64,000 nucleotides of DNA from contig NZ_VLNU01000001.1 of assembly GCF_009765165.1 (NCBI RefSeq), positions 496,001 to 560,000 of the forward strand, given 5' to 3'. Below are positions 16,369-27,902 of the stretch, piece after piece (position 1 is the stretch's first letter; the number at the start of each line of letters is the position of its first letter). A model generated the notes under the pieces. It saw nothing but the letters and a program-made list of their open reading frames with translations, did no database searches and had not been told where the DNA came from. The stretch comes from Lysobacter panacisoli (GTDB taxonomy: Bacteria > Pseudomonadota > Gammaproteobacteria > Xanthomonadales > Xanthomonadaceae). The position numbers and the translations under genes are program-made.

Positions 16369-17442
16369 TCAGATCTTGAAGTAGACCCGCCGCGCGTCGA
16401 GCACGCGCATCACGACCCACCACAGGGCGACGAAACACAGCGCATAGGCCAGCGACGGCAGGTACGGACCGAAGCGCGGCGTCATCCAGTCGGCGAAACC
16501 GTGGCGGTAGAGCGGTTCCAGCCAACCCGCGGCCGCGAGTGCGTAGAGCATGAATGCCGAACCCGCGTACGCGGCGATCGCGTTGACGCCGAACGCGCGG
16601 CCCAGCGCGGGCCAGCCGCGCCGGTCGATGAGCAGATGGAACGCGGCCAACACCCAGCACGCGATCCCGCCCGTCCACAGCACGTACGACGGCGTCCACA
16701 GGTTCTTGTTCAACGGCTGCCACCACGACCACGCCAGTCCCAGCGCCATCGCGATCGCACCGGCGATCCACAACGCGCGCACGTCGCCGCGGCGCAACCA
16801 GTCGCCCGCGCGCACGCCGAGCAGCGTCGTCGCGAGTGCACCGAGCGTGCTCACCAGGCCTTCGGGATCATGGCCGCGACCGCTCGCCGGATCGAGCTGG
16901 TACACGTGCGCGCCGAGCAACGCATGGTCGATGCGGCTGGCGAGGTTGACGAAGGGTTCGTAGGAGCCGCCGGCCGCGAGCAGTGCGGCATAGCCCAGCA
17001 GCAGCGCGGCGATCGCGACCCACTGCACGCGTGGCTTCGCATGCAGCGCGATCAGCCCCACCACCGCAAAGCACAGGCCGATGCGTTGCAGCACACCCAT
17101 GACGCGGTAGTGCGGCAGATCGAACGCCCACAGTGCGCACAGGTGCAACAGCAGGCCAAGCCCGACGATGCGCGCGGCGCGCACCAGCACCGTGCGCGAC
17201 AACAGATGGATGTCGTCGCCGCGCTCCACGCGCGGCGTCAGCGCCAGCGCGATCGACACGCCGACGATGAAGAGGAACATCGGGAAGATGAGGTCGGTCG
17301 GCGTGCAGCCGTGCCACTGCGCATGCAGCAGCGGCGCATACACATGCGACCAGTCGCCCGGGTTGTTGACCAGCAGCATGGCGGCGACGGTGACGCCGCG
17401 CAGGGCGTCGACGGAAGCGTATCGCGCCGCCGCGGGGCTCAA
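16369..17442 (-). CDS. HGSNAT/NagX-like multi-pass membrane acyltransferase
   Basis: A 357-residue integral membrane protein with about ten helices, related to the heparan-alpha-glucosaminide N-acetyltransferase/NagX (DUF5009-like) group. Landmarks are RYASVDALRGVTVAAMLLVN, the loop HAQWHGCTPTDLIFPMFLFI with the conserved His and Asp, and later VLQRIGLCFAV, YVLWTGGIACW and FGVNAIAAYAGS. In this family the loop His is thought to carry acetyl across the membrane. The start appears to be TTG at 17442, overlapping the chpC stop (TTGA): the conserved region begins seven residues in and no ATG precedes it. A NagX role in N-acetylglucosamine use is plausible, but no nag genes are nearby. Confidence 0.85.
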   Translation of the reverse strand: MSPAAARYASVDALRGVTVAAMLLVNNPGDWSHVYAPLLHAQWHGCTPTDLIFPMFLFIVGVSIALALTPRVERGDDIHLLSRTVLVRAARIVGLGLLLHLCALWAFDLPHYRVMGVLQRIGLCFAVVGLIALHAKPRVQWVAIAALLLGYAALLAAGGSYEPFVNLASRIDHALLGAHVYQLDPASGRGHDPEGLVSTLGALATTLLGVRAGDWLRRGDVRALWIAGAIAMALGLAWSWWQPLNKNLWTPSYVLWTGGIACWVLAAFHLLIDRRGWPALGRAFGVNAIAAYAGSAFMLYALAAAGWLEPLYRHGFADWMTPRFGPYLPSLAYALCFVALWWVVMRVLDARRVYFKI

Positions 17443-17933
17443 GCCGCCTGCGCCAGCGCGGCGCCGATCTGTTCTTCGATGGCGCCCAGGTCCGGCAGGA
17501 ACGCCGCGTCCTCGTTGAGCAGCACGCGTGCCTGCACGCCGTTGGGCAGCGGATTGGTGTCTTCCACGACCATCAGCGCTTCGCGCGACACCGTCACCAG
17601 GCGCGGGAAGCCCTGGGTCAGCAGCGCGAAGTACGGTGCGCGCGCATTGCCGTTCAGCGCGCGCAGCACGACCACCTTGCTACCGAGGCCGCCGCGCTCG
17701 CTGGCCAGTCCGGCCAGACGCGCGAACGCGACCAGCGGGAGCTGCCAGCCGCGCCAGCGCATGCGGCCGAGCAGCCAGTCGGGTGCGCCGGCTACGAGGT
17801 CGGGTTCGGCGTACGACAGCACTTCGGCGATGGTGGCGTTGGGCAGCAGCAGGCGGCCGCCGGCGACCTGGATCAACACCCCGCGGATGTCGTTCTCGGT
17901 GCCCTGGGTCTGCTCGGAATTCGGATTAACCAT
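17439..17933 (-). CDS. chpC: CheW-like adaptor of the Pil-Chp system
   Basis: A 164-residue CheW-domain protein at the end of the Pil-Chp operon, in the position of ChpC. The two-barrel CheW fold is seen in VLIQVAGGRLLLPNATIAEV, PDWLLGRMRWRGWQLPLVAFARL and KVVVLRALNGN..PYFALLTQGFPRLV. It probably links additional receptors to the ChpA/PilL kinase or stabilises the array. The N-terminus is short and polar (MVNPNSEQTQ). It follows the CheB-like gene by 10 nt and shares its stop codon with the start of the acyltransferase gene. Confidence 0.87.
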   Translation of the reverse strand: MVNPNSEQTQGTENDIRGVLIQVAGGRLLLPNATIAEVLSYAEPDLVAGAPDWLLGRMRWRGWQLPLVAFARLAGLASERGGLGSKVVVLRALNGNARAPYFALLTQGFPRLVTVSREALMVVEDTNPLPNGVQARVLLNEDAAFLPDLGAIEEQIGAALAQAA

Positions 17934-17943
17934 CGTCGTGGTC

Positions 17944-19569
17944 CTATTCGGCGCGCCAGCGCGCGGCCAGGCGCGCGGCGAGGTCGGCCGGCTGGCCCGA
18001 TTCGGCGCCGCGCGCGATCAGTTCGTTCGCGGCGGCGGCATCGTAGCAACCGTCCGGAGACTGGCCGGCCACCAGGGCGCCGGCCCAGGAATGGTTCATC
18101 GCCGCATCGACGCGCGATGCGTCGCTGCCGCTCAGCATCAGCACCGCCGAGTCGGCCGACGGCAGCGCGGCGAGCACGTCGCCATCGCCGTCGGTGAAGC
18201 GGATGCCCGACTCGGCGACGTTCACGCCGATCTCGTTGGGCAGGATGTAGATCGTGCCCGGCATCGCCATCAGGCCCGGCTCGGCCAGACGCACCTGCAG
18301 CGGAGTGGCGCGCTGCATCTGCGCGACGAGGCGGTCGTAGCGGCCGCCGTCGAGGCGCTGCTGCACGAGCACCGGGCGCGGGAAGCCTTCCGGCAGTCCG
18401 CCCAGCAGCTGGCGCACCGCGTCGGGTCCGCCGATGCCGGCGAGCACCAGCACCGCGCCGTCGATCTGCACGGCCGGGCGGTCTTCGACCAGCTCCATCG
18501 CGGAGATGCGGCGCTCCAGGTCGCCCAGATCGCGCTGGAAGCGATGGTCGGCGACGACGGGCTTGGCGATCTCGGTCGAAACCTCATCGGTGAACGACCA
18601 GTCCGGCGCACCGGGCGCGGCCTGTGCGTCGGATTGCGCTTCGATCGACTCGACCGCGGCGGCGCCTCCGTCGCTGGCCTGGAACACCAGGACCGGCGCG
18701 GCGGCATCCTCGACGATCACCGGCGCATCGCCCGGGGCCAGTTCGAAATCGAAACTGGATTCGAACGGCGCGACCGAAAGTTCGGCGGCGTCGGCGGCGA
18801 ACATGCCCGAATCGTCGACCAGCGACATCTCGATGTCCGCCAGCGGCGCGGCGATCTCCACCGCCTCGATGCTGTCGAACGTCGCTTCCGCGGCGACCGG
18901 ATCGAACGGGTTGTAAGTGGCTTCGTGCGTGAACTGCGTCTGCGGCGCGGCCTGCGCGATCGCAACCTCGACCGGGCGGGCTTCGACCGGCTTCACTTCG
19001 AATACCGGCGCGGGCGCGGCTTCGATCACCGGCGGCGCGGCAATCACCGGCGGCGGTGCGGGCGGCGCGGCAACGACCGGCGGCGGCGCAGGTGCGGCGA
19101 CCACGGGCGGTGCTTCGTCGATCGGGGCGAGCGTCAGCGTGGACGGCGCGGCGGGAGTCGCAACAGCCACCGGCGCGGCGCCCGGCGGTGCCGGCGTTTC
19201 CGCATCCTCGGGCTCATGCCCGGGCGGCAGCACGTCGGCGTGGCCCTGCAACTTTGCGGCCAGGTGACGTACCCAGCGCGCCAGATCCCAGCCCTCGCGC
19301 GTGGCGGCGAGCGTGGCTTCTTCGTAGATCACTTCGACCGACGGATCGGCCAGTACCGGATCGAAGCGCTCGATGATGTCTTCGGTGACCGGATCCAGCG
19401 CGACCACGACGATCTGCGGCGCGGCCTGGCCGAGCGCGGACGGGTCCAGCACGGTCGGATCGGCTTCCAGCACCACGTTGGCGCCTGCGTCGGCCAGTGC
19501 CGAGCGCAGGCGTTCGCAGGCTGCGCCCGGTCGCGCCAGGAGTACCGCGCGACGCGAGGTCTCACTCAT
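17944..19569 (-). CDS. chpB: Degenerate CheB-like protein (ChpB), catalytic residues apparently lost
   Basis: A 541-residue protein in the place of the ChpB methylesterase. Residues about 1-115 resemble a receiver fold, but the usual acidic pair after strand 1 is replaced (VLLARPG). A long Ala/Pro/Glu-rich linker (about 125-350) follows. The C-terminal 190 residues align by eye with the CheB esterase domain ([29 protein letters not shown]), but the nucleophile motif GASTGG reads LAGIGG, the QH of the catalytic His reads QQ, and only an Asp in LSGSDAS remains. It is therefore probably inactive as a methylesterase and may be structural or regulatory. It overlaps the kinase gene by 8 bp. Confidence 0.82.
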   Translation of the reverse strand: MSETSRRAVLLARPGAACERLRSALADAGANVVLEADPTVLDPSALGQAAPQIVVVALDPVTEDIIERFDPVLADPSVEVIYEEATLAATREGWDLARWVRHLAAKLQGHADVLPPGHEPEDAETPAPPGAAPVAVATPAAPSTLTLAPIDEAPPVVAAPAPPPVVAAPPAPPPVIAAPPVIEAAPAPVFEVKPVEARPVEVAIAQAAPQTQFTHEATYNPFDPVAAEATFDSIEAVEIAAPLADIEMSLVDDSGMFAADAAELSVAPFESSFDFELAPGDAPVIVEDAAAPVLVFQASDGGAAAVESIEAQSDAQAAPGAPDWSFTDEVSTEIAKPVVADHRFQRDLGDLERRISAMELVEDRPAVQIDGAVLVLAGIGGPDAVRQLLGGLPEGFPRPVLVQQRLDGGRYDRLVAQMQRATPLQVRLAEPGLMAMPGTIYILPNEIGVNVAESGIRFTDGDGDVLAALPSADSAVLMLSGSDASRVDAAMNHSWAGALVAGQSPDGCYDAAAANELIARGAESGQPADLAARLAARWRAE

Positions 19570-22500
19570 GCCGCGTCGCCCCCTGGGCGATGCCCAGCAG
19601 TTCGTAGACGTTGCGGATCAGTTCCGGCTCCTGGTACGGCTTGCCGAGGTAGCGCTCCACGCCGATCTCGAATGCGCGCTGGCGATGCTTGTCGCCGGTA
19701 CGCGAGGTGATCATCACGATCGGCACGCCGCGCAGGCGCGCGTCGCCCTTCATCGCGGTGGCCAGCTCGTAACCGTCCATGCGCGGCATTTCGATGTCGA
19801 GCAGCATCAGGTCCGGCACGCGTTCGGCCATGCGTTCCAGCGCGTCGATGCCGTCCTTCGCGGTGAGCACCTCGAAGTTGTGGCGTTCGAGCACGCGGCC
19901 GGTGACCTTGCGCATCGTGACCGAGTCGTCGACCACCATGACCAGCGGCACGCGGCGCGTCTCGACCGGCGCTTCCGGCACGGCGACGTAATCGCGCGGC
20001 AGCAGTGCCTGGCGACGCACCAGCGGTGCGACGTCGAGGATCACCACGACGCGGCCGTCACCCATGATGGTGGCGCCGAAGATGCCCGGCACCGACGCGA
20101 CCTGCGGACCGACCGGCTTCACCACGATTTCGCGGTTGCCTACGACCTGGTCGACGCACACCGCGGCGCGCAGGTCGCCCGAGCGGATCAGCAGCAGCGG
20201 CATCTGCAGGTGGCCTTCGGCCTTCGCGGTGCCGTGGCCGACCAGGGTGCCCAGGTCGTGTACCGCGTAGTCCTCGCCGCCGTAGCGGTAGGTCGCGTCG
20301 ACCATGTCGAGGCGGTCGCGGGCGATGCGGCCCACGCCGCGCACCGAGGCGATCGGCACGGCGAAGGTGGTCTCGCCGATGCGCACGAACACCGCCTGCG
20401 TGACCGCGAGCGTCTGCGGCAGGCGCAGGGTGAACGTGACGCCCTTGCCCGGGACCGAGTGGATGTCGAGCGTGCCGCCGAGCTGGCGCACTTCCGAGGC
20501 GACCACGTCCATGCCCACGCCACGGCCGGCCAGTCGACTGACCGATTCGGCGGTGGAGAAGCCCGGCTCAAGGATCAGCGCATCGATCGCGGCGTCGGAC
20601 AGCGTGACGCCGTCCGGCACCAGGCCGCGCTCATGGCCACGGCGCAGGATCGCGTCGCGGTTGAGGCCGGCACCGTCGTCGCCGACTTCCAGCACGACTT
20701 CCGAACCTTCGCGGCGCACCGCGATGCGGATCGTGCCTTCGTCGGTCTTGCCGGCCTTCTTGCGCTTGTCCGGCGTTTCCAGGCCGTGCGCGACGGCGTT
20801 GCGGAGCATGTGCTCCAGCGGCGCGGTCATGCGCTCGAGCACGTTGCGGTCGAGTTCGCCCTGGGTGCCGTCGAGCTTGAGCGCGACGTGCTTGCCCAGT
20901 TCGCCCGAGGCCTGGCGCACGACGCGGCGCAGGCGCGGCAGCAGGCCGTCGAACGGCACCATGCGCGTGCGCATGAGGCCTTCCTGCAGCTCCGAGCTCA
21001 CGCGCGACTGTTGCAGCAGCAGCGTTTCGTACTGGCGCGTCAGGTCGTCCAGCGTGGTCTGCAGGCTGGTCTGGTCGGCAGCGGACTCGGAGAGCGCACG
21101 CGACAGCTGCTGCAGCGTGGAGAAGCGGTCGAGTTCGAGCGGATCGAACGCCTGCTCGCCGGTGTCGCCTTCGCGCTGGTAGCGCGCGACGATCTGCGCT
21201 TCGGTTTCGATCTCCAGTCGGCGCAGCTGGTCGCGCATACGCGTGTTGGTCGCCGCCATTTCGGCGATGGCGCCACGGAACGCACCCAGCTGCTGCTCCA
21301 GGCGGGCGCGGTAGATCGCGACCTCACCGGCGTAGTTGACGAGGCGGTCGAGCAGGTCGGCGCGGATACGCACCTGCTCCTGCGGCGCACGCACGCCGAT
21401 GTCGTCGTCGTCGGCGACCGGCTGGTCGCTGATCGGCGCGGACAGCGGCTTGAGCTCGACGTGCGGCGCATCGGCGTCCGGCGTCGCGACCGGCGTCGGC
21501 TTGCTCGCCTGCACCGGCGCCGGCGCCGGCGTCGGTGCGGGCTTGGCGGCCAGCACGGCGGCGGTCAGCGTCGTGGTGCCGCGGGCGCGTGCGTCGAATT
21601 CGGCGATCAGCGCTTCCGGCATCGCGATCGCGCGGCGCTCGCCGACGCGGGTGACCATCGCGTGCAGGCGGTCGAAACCGCGTTCGAGCAGCGGCACGCC
21701 ATCGCGGCCGAGTTCGCAGCGCAGTTCGACCACGGCTTCGAGCAGCGATTCCATCGCGTGGCCGAGTTCGCCCACGGCCATGATGCCGGCCATGCGCGCG
21801 CCACCCTTGATGGTGTGCAGGTCGCGCTGCAGGCCGACCAGCGGCTCGCGCTCCGTCGGCGCTTCGCGCAGCTGCGCGAGCAGGCCGTCGGAATGGTCGA
21901 GCAGGTCGCTGGCTTCCTCGACGAAGATGTCGACCAGTTCCGGATCGAGTTCGCTCAGGTCCAGCGCTTCGTCCGGATCGTCGGCGGCGGCCAGCGCGTG
22001 CGCGATGAGCGCGGCCACGGCCGGCTCCTGCGACTCCACGGCGGGTTCGTCGACGGCCACGGCTGCCGGTTCGATTTCCTCGACGTCGGGCAGATCGTTC
22101 GCGCTCGGCACGTCCGCGAAAGCGGCGTGGCCGATCGACGCTTCGATCGAGGCCTGCTGTTCGCGTGCGGTACGGTCGGCTTCGGCGTACTGCGCTTCGA
22201 GGCGTGCGTACTCCTGCTCTTCATCGGCCAGGCGCGCGGCTTCGAGGCGCTCGGCCTCGAGGCGTTCGGTCGCCAGACGCTCGGCTTCGAGCAGTTCGGC
22301 TTCGATGCGCTGCTGTTCGGCCAGCTGTGCGGCTGCGCGTTCGGCCTCGGCACGTTCGGCGGCGAGGCGCTCGGCTTCGCGGCGTTCCGCGTCGAGGCGT
22401 TCGGCTTCGGCACGTTCGGCGGCGAGGCGTTCGGCCTGCGCGCGTTCGGCGGCCAGACGTTCGGCTTCGGCGATCTCGGCCTGTACGCGTTCGGCTTCCA

Positions 22501-25500
22501 GGCGCTCGGATTCCAGACGCTCCGCTTCGAGGCGCTCGGCCTCGATGCGCGCGTCTTCCTCGCGCTTGAGCAGGGCGAGGCGTTCGATCTCGCGCTGTTC
22601 CTGCTCGAATGCGAAACGCTCGGCCTCCACGCGCGCAACGTCGACGTGTGCGGCGTTGGCGTGTTCGATCGCTTCGCGTTCGGCCTCGATACGGCGGGCT
22701 TCGGCGAGCTCGGCTTCGATGCGCGCGAACTGCGCGGCATCGTCGACCGCCGGGCCAACGTCGTCGGCCAGGCTGGTGAACTCGCTGAGGTCCATCGCCG
22801 CGAGCTGCGGCGCCGGTTCGACGTCGAGCTCGACCGGCAGCGGCTGGCGCGCATCGGGCAGGCTGTCGCGCAGAGCGCGCATGCGCTCGGCCAGGCCTTC
22901 GAAGGCCGGGATGCGCGGGGACGGCGTCTTCAGCGTGGCGAGCGTGCGGCGGATCGCGTCGGCGACGTCGGCCATCGCGGTCACGCCCTCGGCGCTGGCC
23001 GGCTGGCCGGACGCGAGCAGACGCTTGACGTAGACCTCGGTCGGACCGGTGATGTCGGTGATGACCGGCACTTCGGTCATCGCGAACGCGCCGTTGAGCG
23101 TGTGGAACGAACGCTGCAGGCCATCGTCGGCGTGGCGCGGCTGCGCCTGCGCGGCGGCGAGCCATTCCTCGATCGTGACCAGGTGGCCGCTGACCTCGGC
23201 GTCGAGGATCTCGAGCAGCACCGAATCGACCGACGCGGGCACGCCGTGGTCTTCGATCTCGAACACCGGCGCGATGTCGGCGACCGGCTCCGGTTCGGGC
23301 ACGTCGTCGAAGTTGATTTCCTCGACTTCGATGCCGGTGTCGTCGAGCACGTCGAGGCTGACCGCTTCGAGCGTGATTTCCTCTTCGACCACCGGTGCGA
23401 CCGGCGCGGCTTCGGCGACCGTCGCCTTCGGCGCGGGCACGTACTGCGTTTCGTCGCCTTCGGCGAGGCGATCGGCGTGGGCTTCCATCGCCGCCAGGTC
23501 GGCGGTGATGGCGCCTTCGTTGCGCAGAGCGGCGTGCAACTGCGGCAGTGCGGTGTAGGCATGGCCGACCAGCCCGATCACCGCCGGGCTGGCGGGACGG
23601 GTGCCATCGAGCACGCGGTTCAGCAGGTTCTCGATTTTCCAGCTGAATTCGCCCAGCGTCTTCGCGCCGACCAGGCGACCCGAACCCTTGAGCGTGTGGA
23701 AGACGCGGCGGATCGGACGCAGGCGCTCGCTGTCTTCCGGCGCCCCGTGCCACACGGGCAGCAGGTCGCCGAGGTGACGGATCTCTTCGTCGAGTTCCTC
23801 GAGGAACACCTCGCGGATTTCGTCGTCGATGTCGTCGCTGTGTTCGAAACCGCCGGCGGCGATCTGCGCGGGCGTGGTCGCCACGACCATCGGCGCGGGC
23901 GCCGGAGCCGCCGGTGCAACCGGAGCAACGGGCGCGGCCGGAGCCATCGACTCGGGCGCGCGGAACTCGACCACCGTGGTCGGCGCGCTCATATCGAACG
24001 GCGACTGCGGCGTCGCGCCGCCGAGCGTGATCTCGTCGGTCAGTTCGAAGTCCGGCACCTTGGCCAGGTCTTCGCGGCTGATCGGCGAGCTCGGCGCCAT
24101 CGTGGCGGCGATGTCGAATTCCGGCAGCGGCCAGTAGCGCAGGGTTTCCAGGCTCTGGCGGGTGATGTCCAGGATGTTGTTGCGGTTCGGGCGCTGCTCG
24201 CGCAGTGCTTCGAGGTAGTACTCGAGGCTGGCGAGCGCGTCGGCCAGCGTGTCGAGCTGCTGGCCGTTGGGCACGCGCTTGCGGCCGATCAGTTCGACTT
24301 CGGTGTAGCGCTTGACGCCGGTGAGGTAGTCGGCCGGCTGCGGCAGTTCGAGCATGCGCAGCGCGCCGGCGACTTCGTCGAGCACGCGCGGCACTTCCGC
24401 CAGTTCGGCGTGGTCCCAGTTGGTCTCGACGAACGCGACGAACGCCTGGCGGGCGTCGCCGAAGTTGGCGATGGCCTCGCGCACCAGCACGTCGAGCACC
24501 TTGCGGGCCTCGCCGGCCAGCATTTCGTCTTCGGCGCGATCGTCGGGCAGGCCCAGGCGCGAGACCTGGTCGTCCAGCGACGCATCGACGTAGAGCAGCG
24601 CACCGGCGACGTCGAGCAGCGCGCCTTCGTCGGCCGGGCGCTTGCCCGAAACGATGTCGTGCATCGCGTCGCGCTGTTGCAGCACCACCGTGCGCGCGAC
24701 ACCCAGGCCCATCATGCCGAGCGTGTCGCTGACGCGACCGAGCGCTTCGACTTGCGGCTTGAGCTCGGCGACGTCGGTCTGGCCCGTGCGCAGGTGCAGG
24801 TCGAGCGCGTCCTTGACGCGCAGCAGGTCTTCCTTGATCGCCGCGGCGACGGTGTCGAGCAGCGCGCGATTGCGACCGCTGAGGCTGCCGCGGGCGTGTT
24901 CGAGTTCGGACTCGCTGGGCAGGTGCGCGGCGAGTTCGAAGGTGTGGCGCAGGTCGTCCAGCGCCGGATGGCGGCCGTCGCTGTGGGCGACGTGGTACAG
25001 CAGCTGGCGGGTCGGTTCCGCGGCCGGTTCGCCGCGGTGTGCGCCGAAGCCGTCGTCGGACAGCATCATGCGCGCTTCGCGCTCGACGCCACCGAAGGCC
25101 TGGCGCAGTGCGCGCGTGGGCGGCAACGCGCCGTCGCGCAGCGCGCCGGCGACCGAGGACGCCACCCACAGCATGCGGCGGACGGGTTCGAGTACGACTT
25201 CGCCGAGCAGTCCGTCGACCGCGGCGGCGAGCTTCTCGGGCTGGCCCGGCATGCCCTCTTCCGGCCAGTTGGCCAGGGCATCGCGCAGCGCCGACAGGTG
25301 CGCCGCCGAAGCGCCGCGCATCGGCGCGGAGCTGGGCAGGTGCGCCGGCAGCGGACGGTCGAGGTCCGGCGAGAACAGGACGCTTTCGTTGAGCCCCGCC
25401 TCGCCGCGCGTGGCGCGCAGCTCGTTGAGCAGCGGCAGCAACACGATCGGGATGTCGCGGTGGCCGCCCTGCAGGCGCTCCAGGTAGTCCGGCAGCAGCA

Positions 25501-25798
25501 CGACGCCGCGCATCAGCGCAGCGCAGGCTTCGTCACGGTCGGTGACCTTGCCCTGCTGCAGCGCGATGGCCAGGCGCTCCATTTCCTCGGCGACCATCGC
25601 CGGGGCATAGAGCTCGACCATGCGCAGCGTGCCGTGCACCTGGTGCAGCTGTTCGGCGCACAGGCGCATGCGGCTGGTGTCGCCAGGATTCTCGGCGTAC
25701 GCCTCGATCTCCTGTTGCGCCAGGCGCAGGGTCTCGTCCAGCTCGGGCTTGATCCAGCCGAGCGTGGTCGTATCGATGGCTTCGCGCATCACGGTCAT
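19562..25798 (-). CDS. pilL: Pil-Chp hybrid histidine kinase (PilL/ChpA)
   Basis: A 2,078-residue CheA-like kinase controlling type IV pili. In order: an N-terminal FimL/Hpt-like region (HQVHG near residue 50); Hpt domains with [11 protein letters not shown] (about 700), HTLNGAF (about 900, Lys replaced by Asn) and HTIKGGARM (about 1328); a charged alpha-helical segment of repeated EAERL units (about 1023-1218); the CheA dimerisation region (from about 1480); ATPase motifs [16 protein letters not shown] and GRGVGMDVV (about 1666-1760); a CheW domain (about 1785-1930); and a C-terminal receiver ([22 protein letters not shown]). Start ATG 25798, or 25789 three codons later. It follows pilJ by 82 bp. 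It should phosphorylate PilG and PilH. Confidence 0.95.
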   Translation of the reverse strand: MTVMREAIDTTTLGWIKPELDETLRLAQQEIEAYAENPGDTSRMRLCAEQLHQVHGTLRMVELYAPAMVAEEMERLAIALQQGKVTDRDEACAALMRGVVLLPDYLERLQGGHRDIPIVLLPLLNELRATRGEAGLNESVLFSPDLDRPLPAHLPSSAPMRGASAAHLSALRDALANWPEEGMPGQPEKLAAAVDGLLGEVVLEPVRRMLWVASSVAGALRDGALPPTRALRQAFGGVEREARMMLSDDGFGAHRGEPAAEPTRQLLYHVAHSDGRHPALDDLRHTFELAAHLPSESELEHARGSLSGRNRALLDTVAAAIKEDLLRVKDALDLHLRTGQTDVAELKPQVEALGRVSDTLGMMGLGVARTVVLQQRDAMHDIVSGKRPADEGALLDVAGALLYVDASLDDQVSRLGLPDDRAEDEMLAGEARKVLDVLVREAIANFGDARQAFVAFVETNWDHAELAEVPRVLDEVAGALRMLELPQPADYLTGVKRYTEVELIGRKRVPNGQQLDTLADALASLEYYLEALREQRPNRNNILDITRQSLETLRYWPLPEFDIAATMAPSSPISREDLAKVPDFELTDEITLGGATPQSPFDMSAPTTVVEFRAPESMAPAAPVAPVAPAAPAPAPMVVATTPAQIAAGGFEHSDDIDDEIREVFLEELDEEIRHLGDLLPVWHGAPEDSERLRPIRRVFHTLKGSGRLVGAKTLGEFSWKIENLLNRVLDGTRPASPAVIGLVGHAYTALPQLHAALRNEGAITADLAAMEAHADRLAEGDETQYVPAPKATVAEAAPVAPVVEEEITLEAVSLDVLDDTGIEVEEINFDDVPEPEPVADIAPVFEIEDHGVPASVDSVLLEILDAEVSGHLVTIEEWLAAAQAQPRHADDGLQRSFHTLNGAFAMTEVPVITDITGPTEVYVKRLLASGQPASAEGVTAMADVADAIRRTLATLKTPSPRIPAFEGLAERMRALRDSLPDARQPLPVELDVEPAPQLAAMDLSEFTSLADDVGPAVDDAAQFARIEAELAEARRIEAEREAIEHANAAHVDVARVEAERFAFEQEQREIERLALLKREEDARIEAERLEAERLESERLEAERVQAEIAEAERLAAERAQAERLAAERAEAERLDAERREAERLAAERAEAERAAAQLAEQQRIEAELLEAERLATERLEAERLEAARLADEEQEYARLEAQYAEADRTAREQQASIEASIGHAAFADVPSANDLPDVEEIEPAAVAVDEPAVESQEPAVAALIAHALAAADDPDEALDLSELDPELVDIFVEEASDLLDHSDGLLAQLREAPTEREPLVGLQRDLHTIKGGARMAGIMAVGELGHAMESLLEAVVELRCELGRDGVPLLERGFDRLHAMVTRVGERRAIAMPEALIAEFDARARGTTTLTAAVLAAKPAPTPAPAPVQASKPTPVATPDADAPHVELKPLSAPISDQPVADDDDIGVRAPQEQVRIRADLLDRLVNYAGEVAIYRARLEQQLGAFRGAIAEMAATNTRMRDQLRRLEIETEAQIVARYQREGDTGEQAFDPLELDRFSTLQQLSRALSESAADQTSLQTTLDDLTRQYETLLLQQSRVSSELQEGLMRTRMVPFDGLLPRLRRVVRQASGELGKHVALKLDGTQGELDRNVLERMTAPLEHMLRNAVAHGLETPDKRKKAGKTDEGTIRIAVRREGSEVVLEVGDDGAGLNRDAILRRGHERGLVPDGVTLSDAAIDALILEPGFSTAESVSRLAGRGVGMDVVASEVRQLGGTLDIHSVPGKGVTFTLRLPQTLAVTQAVFVRIGETTFAVPIASVRGVGRIARDRLDMVDATYRYGGEDYAVHDLGTLVGHGTAKAEGHLQMPLLLIRSGDLRAAVCVDQVVGNREIVVKPVGPQVASVPGIFGATIMGDGRVVVILDVAPLVRRQALLPRDYVAVPEAPVETRRVPLVMVVDDSVTMRKVTGRVLERHNFEVLTAKDGIDALERMAERVPDLMLLDIEMPRMDGYELATAMKGDARLRGVPIVMITSRTGDKHRQRAFEIGVERYLGKPYQEPELIRNVYELLGIAQGATRHE
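22143..22730 (-). repeat. Imperfect tandem repeat encoding EAERL-type charged helix in pilL
   Basis: Within pilL the DNA is an imperfect tandem repeat built on GCCGAACG/GAGGCGCTCGGC-like units; some 20-bp blocks recur almost unchanged (for example around 22345 and 22405). It encodes alternating [10 protein letters not shown] and DAERR units with Glu and Arg spaced four residues apart, typical of a stable single alpha-helix or coiled-coil spacer between the Hpt domains and the kinase core. Confidence 0.75.
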
Positions 25799-25880
25799 CG
25801 TCCACCCCGCATGGGAACGAGGCGGCCCCGCTTACGGCGGCCGTTGGTGAAACTGTTCATGGCCCCTGTCCCGTCCGTGG

Positions 25881-27902
25881 TCAGGCCGGCAGCTTGAAGT
25901 CGGCGACCGAGCGGCGCAGGTCGGCCGCCAGCTGCGCCAGGTTTCCAATCGACGCGGCCGTCTGGTTCGCACCCTGCGAAGTCTGCGCGGTGATGGACTG
26001 GATGGTGTTCATCGTCGCGGTGATGTTCGATGCCGCGCTGGACTGCTGCTGCGCCGCGCTCGAGATGCCCTGAATGAGGTTCGACAGGTCCGACGACACC
26101 TTTTCGATCTCGCCCAGCGCGGTACCCGCGTCTTCGGCCAGTCGCGCACCGGCGACCACTTCCGACGTCGTCTGTTCCATCGAGGACACCGCTTCGTTGG
26201 TGTCGGACTGAATCGTCTGGACCAGCGTTTCGATTCGCTTCGTCGCGTTGGACGCGCGTTCTGCGAGTCGCTGCACTTCGTCGGCCACGACCGCGAAGCC
26301 GCGGCCCGCTTCACCCGCCGAGGCCGCCTGAATTGCGGCGTTCAGCGCGAGGATGTTCGTCTGTTCCGAGATGTCGTTGATCAGTTCCACGATCGAGCCG
26401 ATTTCCTGCGACGACTCACCCAGTCGCTTGATTCGCTTCGAGGTTTCCTGGATCTGGTCGCGAATGCTGTCCATGCCCGCGATCGTCTGGCGCACGACGC
26501 CGGCGCCCTTGGTCGCGATCTGCACCGAGCGCTGCGCCACGTCCGCCGATTCGGCCGAGTTGCGCGACACCTGGTTGATAGACGCCGCGATTTCGCTGAT
26601 ACGGCTGGAAGCGGAGTTGATTTCCTGCGCCTGGTGTTCGGCGGCCTCGGCCAGGTGCATGGCAGTGGCCTGCGTTTCCTGCGCGCTGGCGGCGACCTGC
26701 ACCGAGGTGTCGGTAATCGTCTGCACCAGGCTGCGCAGCTGTTCGACGGCGAAGTTGATCGAGTCCGCGATCGCGCCGGTCATGTCCTCGGTCACGGTCG
26801 CCTTTACGGTCAGGTCGCCTTCTGCGAGCGAACCCATTTCGTCCAGCAGGCGCATGATCGCCTCCTGGTTACGGTCGTTGAGTTCCTTCGTGGTCAGGTA
26901 GCGCTTCTTCTGCTGGCTGTTCAGCGAGAACACCAGGAAGACGATCGCGAGCAGCGCCACCAGGCCCGACGCGATACTGACCATGATGTGGCCGATCGGG
27001 TTGGTGCTGCGCACCGAGCCGAACGAGGTGAAGGCCTGGAACAGCGCCTGGCTGTCGGACAGCAGCTTGTTGGAACCGCCGGTGATCGACTCGGCCGCCG
27101 CCTGCGCGGCGAACAGGTTCTGCGAGGAGGACAGGATCGCGTCCAGGTCCTTCTTCATTTCCAGCCACAGCGTCTCGGCCTGGCCGAGTGCGGCCAGCGC
27201 GTTGCTGTTGCCCAGCGGGGTCACGCCGAACGCGGCGTCGCCCTTGCGCAGGCCGGTCAGCACGTTGCCGAACACCGCGGCGTCGCGGCCGAGCGCTTCA
27301 CCGGCGAGCGCGGCGCCGCTGCCACCGGCGCGGATTTCCGTGATGCGGCGGGACATGGTTCCCGAGAGCACGACCTGGCGCAGGGCGATGTAGACCTGCG
27401 AGGACGGCGAGCCGGAGGCCGACATCGCGCGGACCAGTTCGTCCAGGCGCGCCTGCAGCTGCGGCACGCGGCTGGTGAAGCTGTCGGCGTTGCCCGCCAG
27501 GGCCAGCACCGCCTTCTCGCTCGCCAGCACCTGGTCGGCGCTCTTGCCGAGCGGGCCCCACGTGTCGGTGACGGTCTTGATCGGACCGGAGACGCCTGCC
27601 GTGTCGCCGAAGTTGGCGTTGAGCTGCTCGACGTCCTTCACGACCTGGTTGCGGGTTTCCTTGAACGCCGCGAACGAAGCCGCGTCGCCGCTCACCGCTT
27701 CCTGGCCCTGCACCGCGAGCTTCTGCGAGTTCACCTGCAGGTCCGAGGCCGAGGAGCTGGCGCCGCCGAGGCGTGCCGCCTTCCAGGTCGCGTAACCGGT
27801 GTTGAGACCGAAGATCAGCACCGACACGCCCAGCACGACCAGCCAGGTGTTGACGCCCAGACTGCGGCCCTTGCCGGCAGCGCTATCCATAACAGTGCTC
27901 AT
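25881..27902 (-). CDS. pilJ: Type IV pilus methyl-accepting chemotaxis receptor PilJ
   Basis: A 673-residue transmembrane receptor: TM1 about 19-40, a periplasmic helical region of two related PilJ modules (about 45-300), TM2 about 304-328, a HAMP linker and a long cytoplasmic signalling hairpin. The signalling tip is recognisable in [20 protein letters not shown] and [18 protein letters not shown]. It senses surface contact or pilus state and controls PilL through CheW adaptors. Its ATG overlaps the pilI stop (ATGA), so synthesis is coupled. No pilK gene lies between it and pilL, where Pseudomonas has one. Confidence 0.95.
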   Translation of the reverse strand: MSTVMDSAAGKGRSLGVNTWLVVLGVSVLIFGLNTGYATWKAARLGGASSSASDLQVNSQKLAVQGQEAVSGDAASFAAFKETRNQVVKDVEQLNANFGDTAGVSGPIKTVTDTWGPLGKSADQVLASEKAVLALAGNADSFTSRVPQLQARLDELVRAMSASGSPSSQVYIALRQVVLSGTMSRRITEIRAGGSGAALAGEALGRDAAVFGNVLTGLRKGDAAFGVTPLGNSNALAALGQAETLWLEMKKDLDAILSSSQNLFAAQAAAESITGGSNKLLSDSQALFQAFTSFGSVRSTNPIGHIMVSIASGLVALLAIVFLVFSLNSQQKKRYLTTKELNDRNQEAIMRLLDEMGSLAEGDLTVKATVTEDMTGAIADSINFAVEQLRSLVQTITDTSVQVAASAQETQATAMHLAEAAEHQAQEINSASSRISEIAASINQVSRNSAESADVAQRSVQIATKGAGVVRQTIAGMDSIRDQIQETSKRIKRLGESSQEIGSIVELINDISEQTNILALNAAIQAASAGEAGRGFAVVADEVQRLAERASNATKRIETLVQTIQSDTNEAVSSMEQTTSEVVAGARLAEDAGTALGEIEKVSSDLSNLIQGISSAAQQQSSAASNITATMNTIQSITAQTSQGANQTAASIGNLAQLAADLRRSVADFKLPA

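Noticed and set aside
22143..22730. Repetitive DNA considered as a CRISPR or intergenic repeat array
   Set aside because: Units are imperfect, contiguous, without spacers and lie in frame within the kinase gene; they encode a charged helix.
19373..25897. A 2,174-residue open frame on the plus strand opposite pilL
   Set aside because: It mirrors the GC-rich codon pattern of pilL/ChpA, has very high Arg/His/Gly content and shows no domain; an antisense artefact of strong third-position GC.
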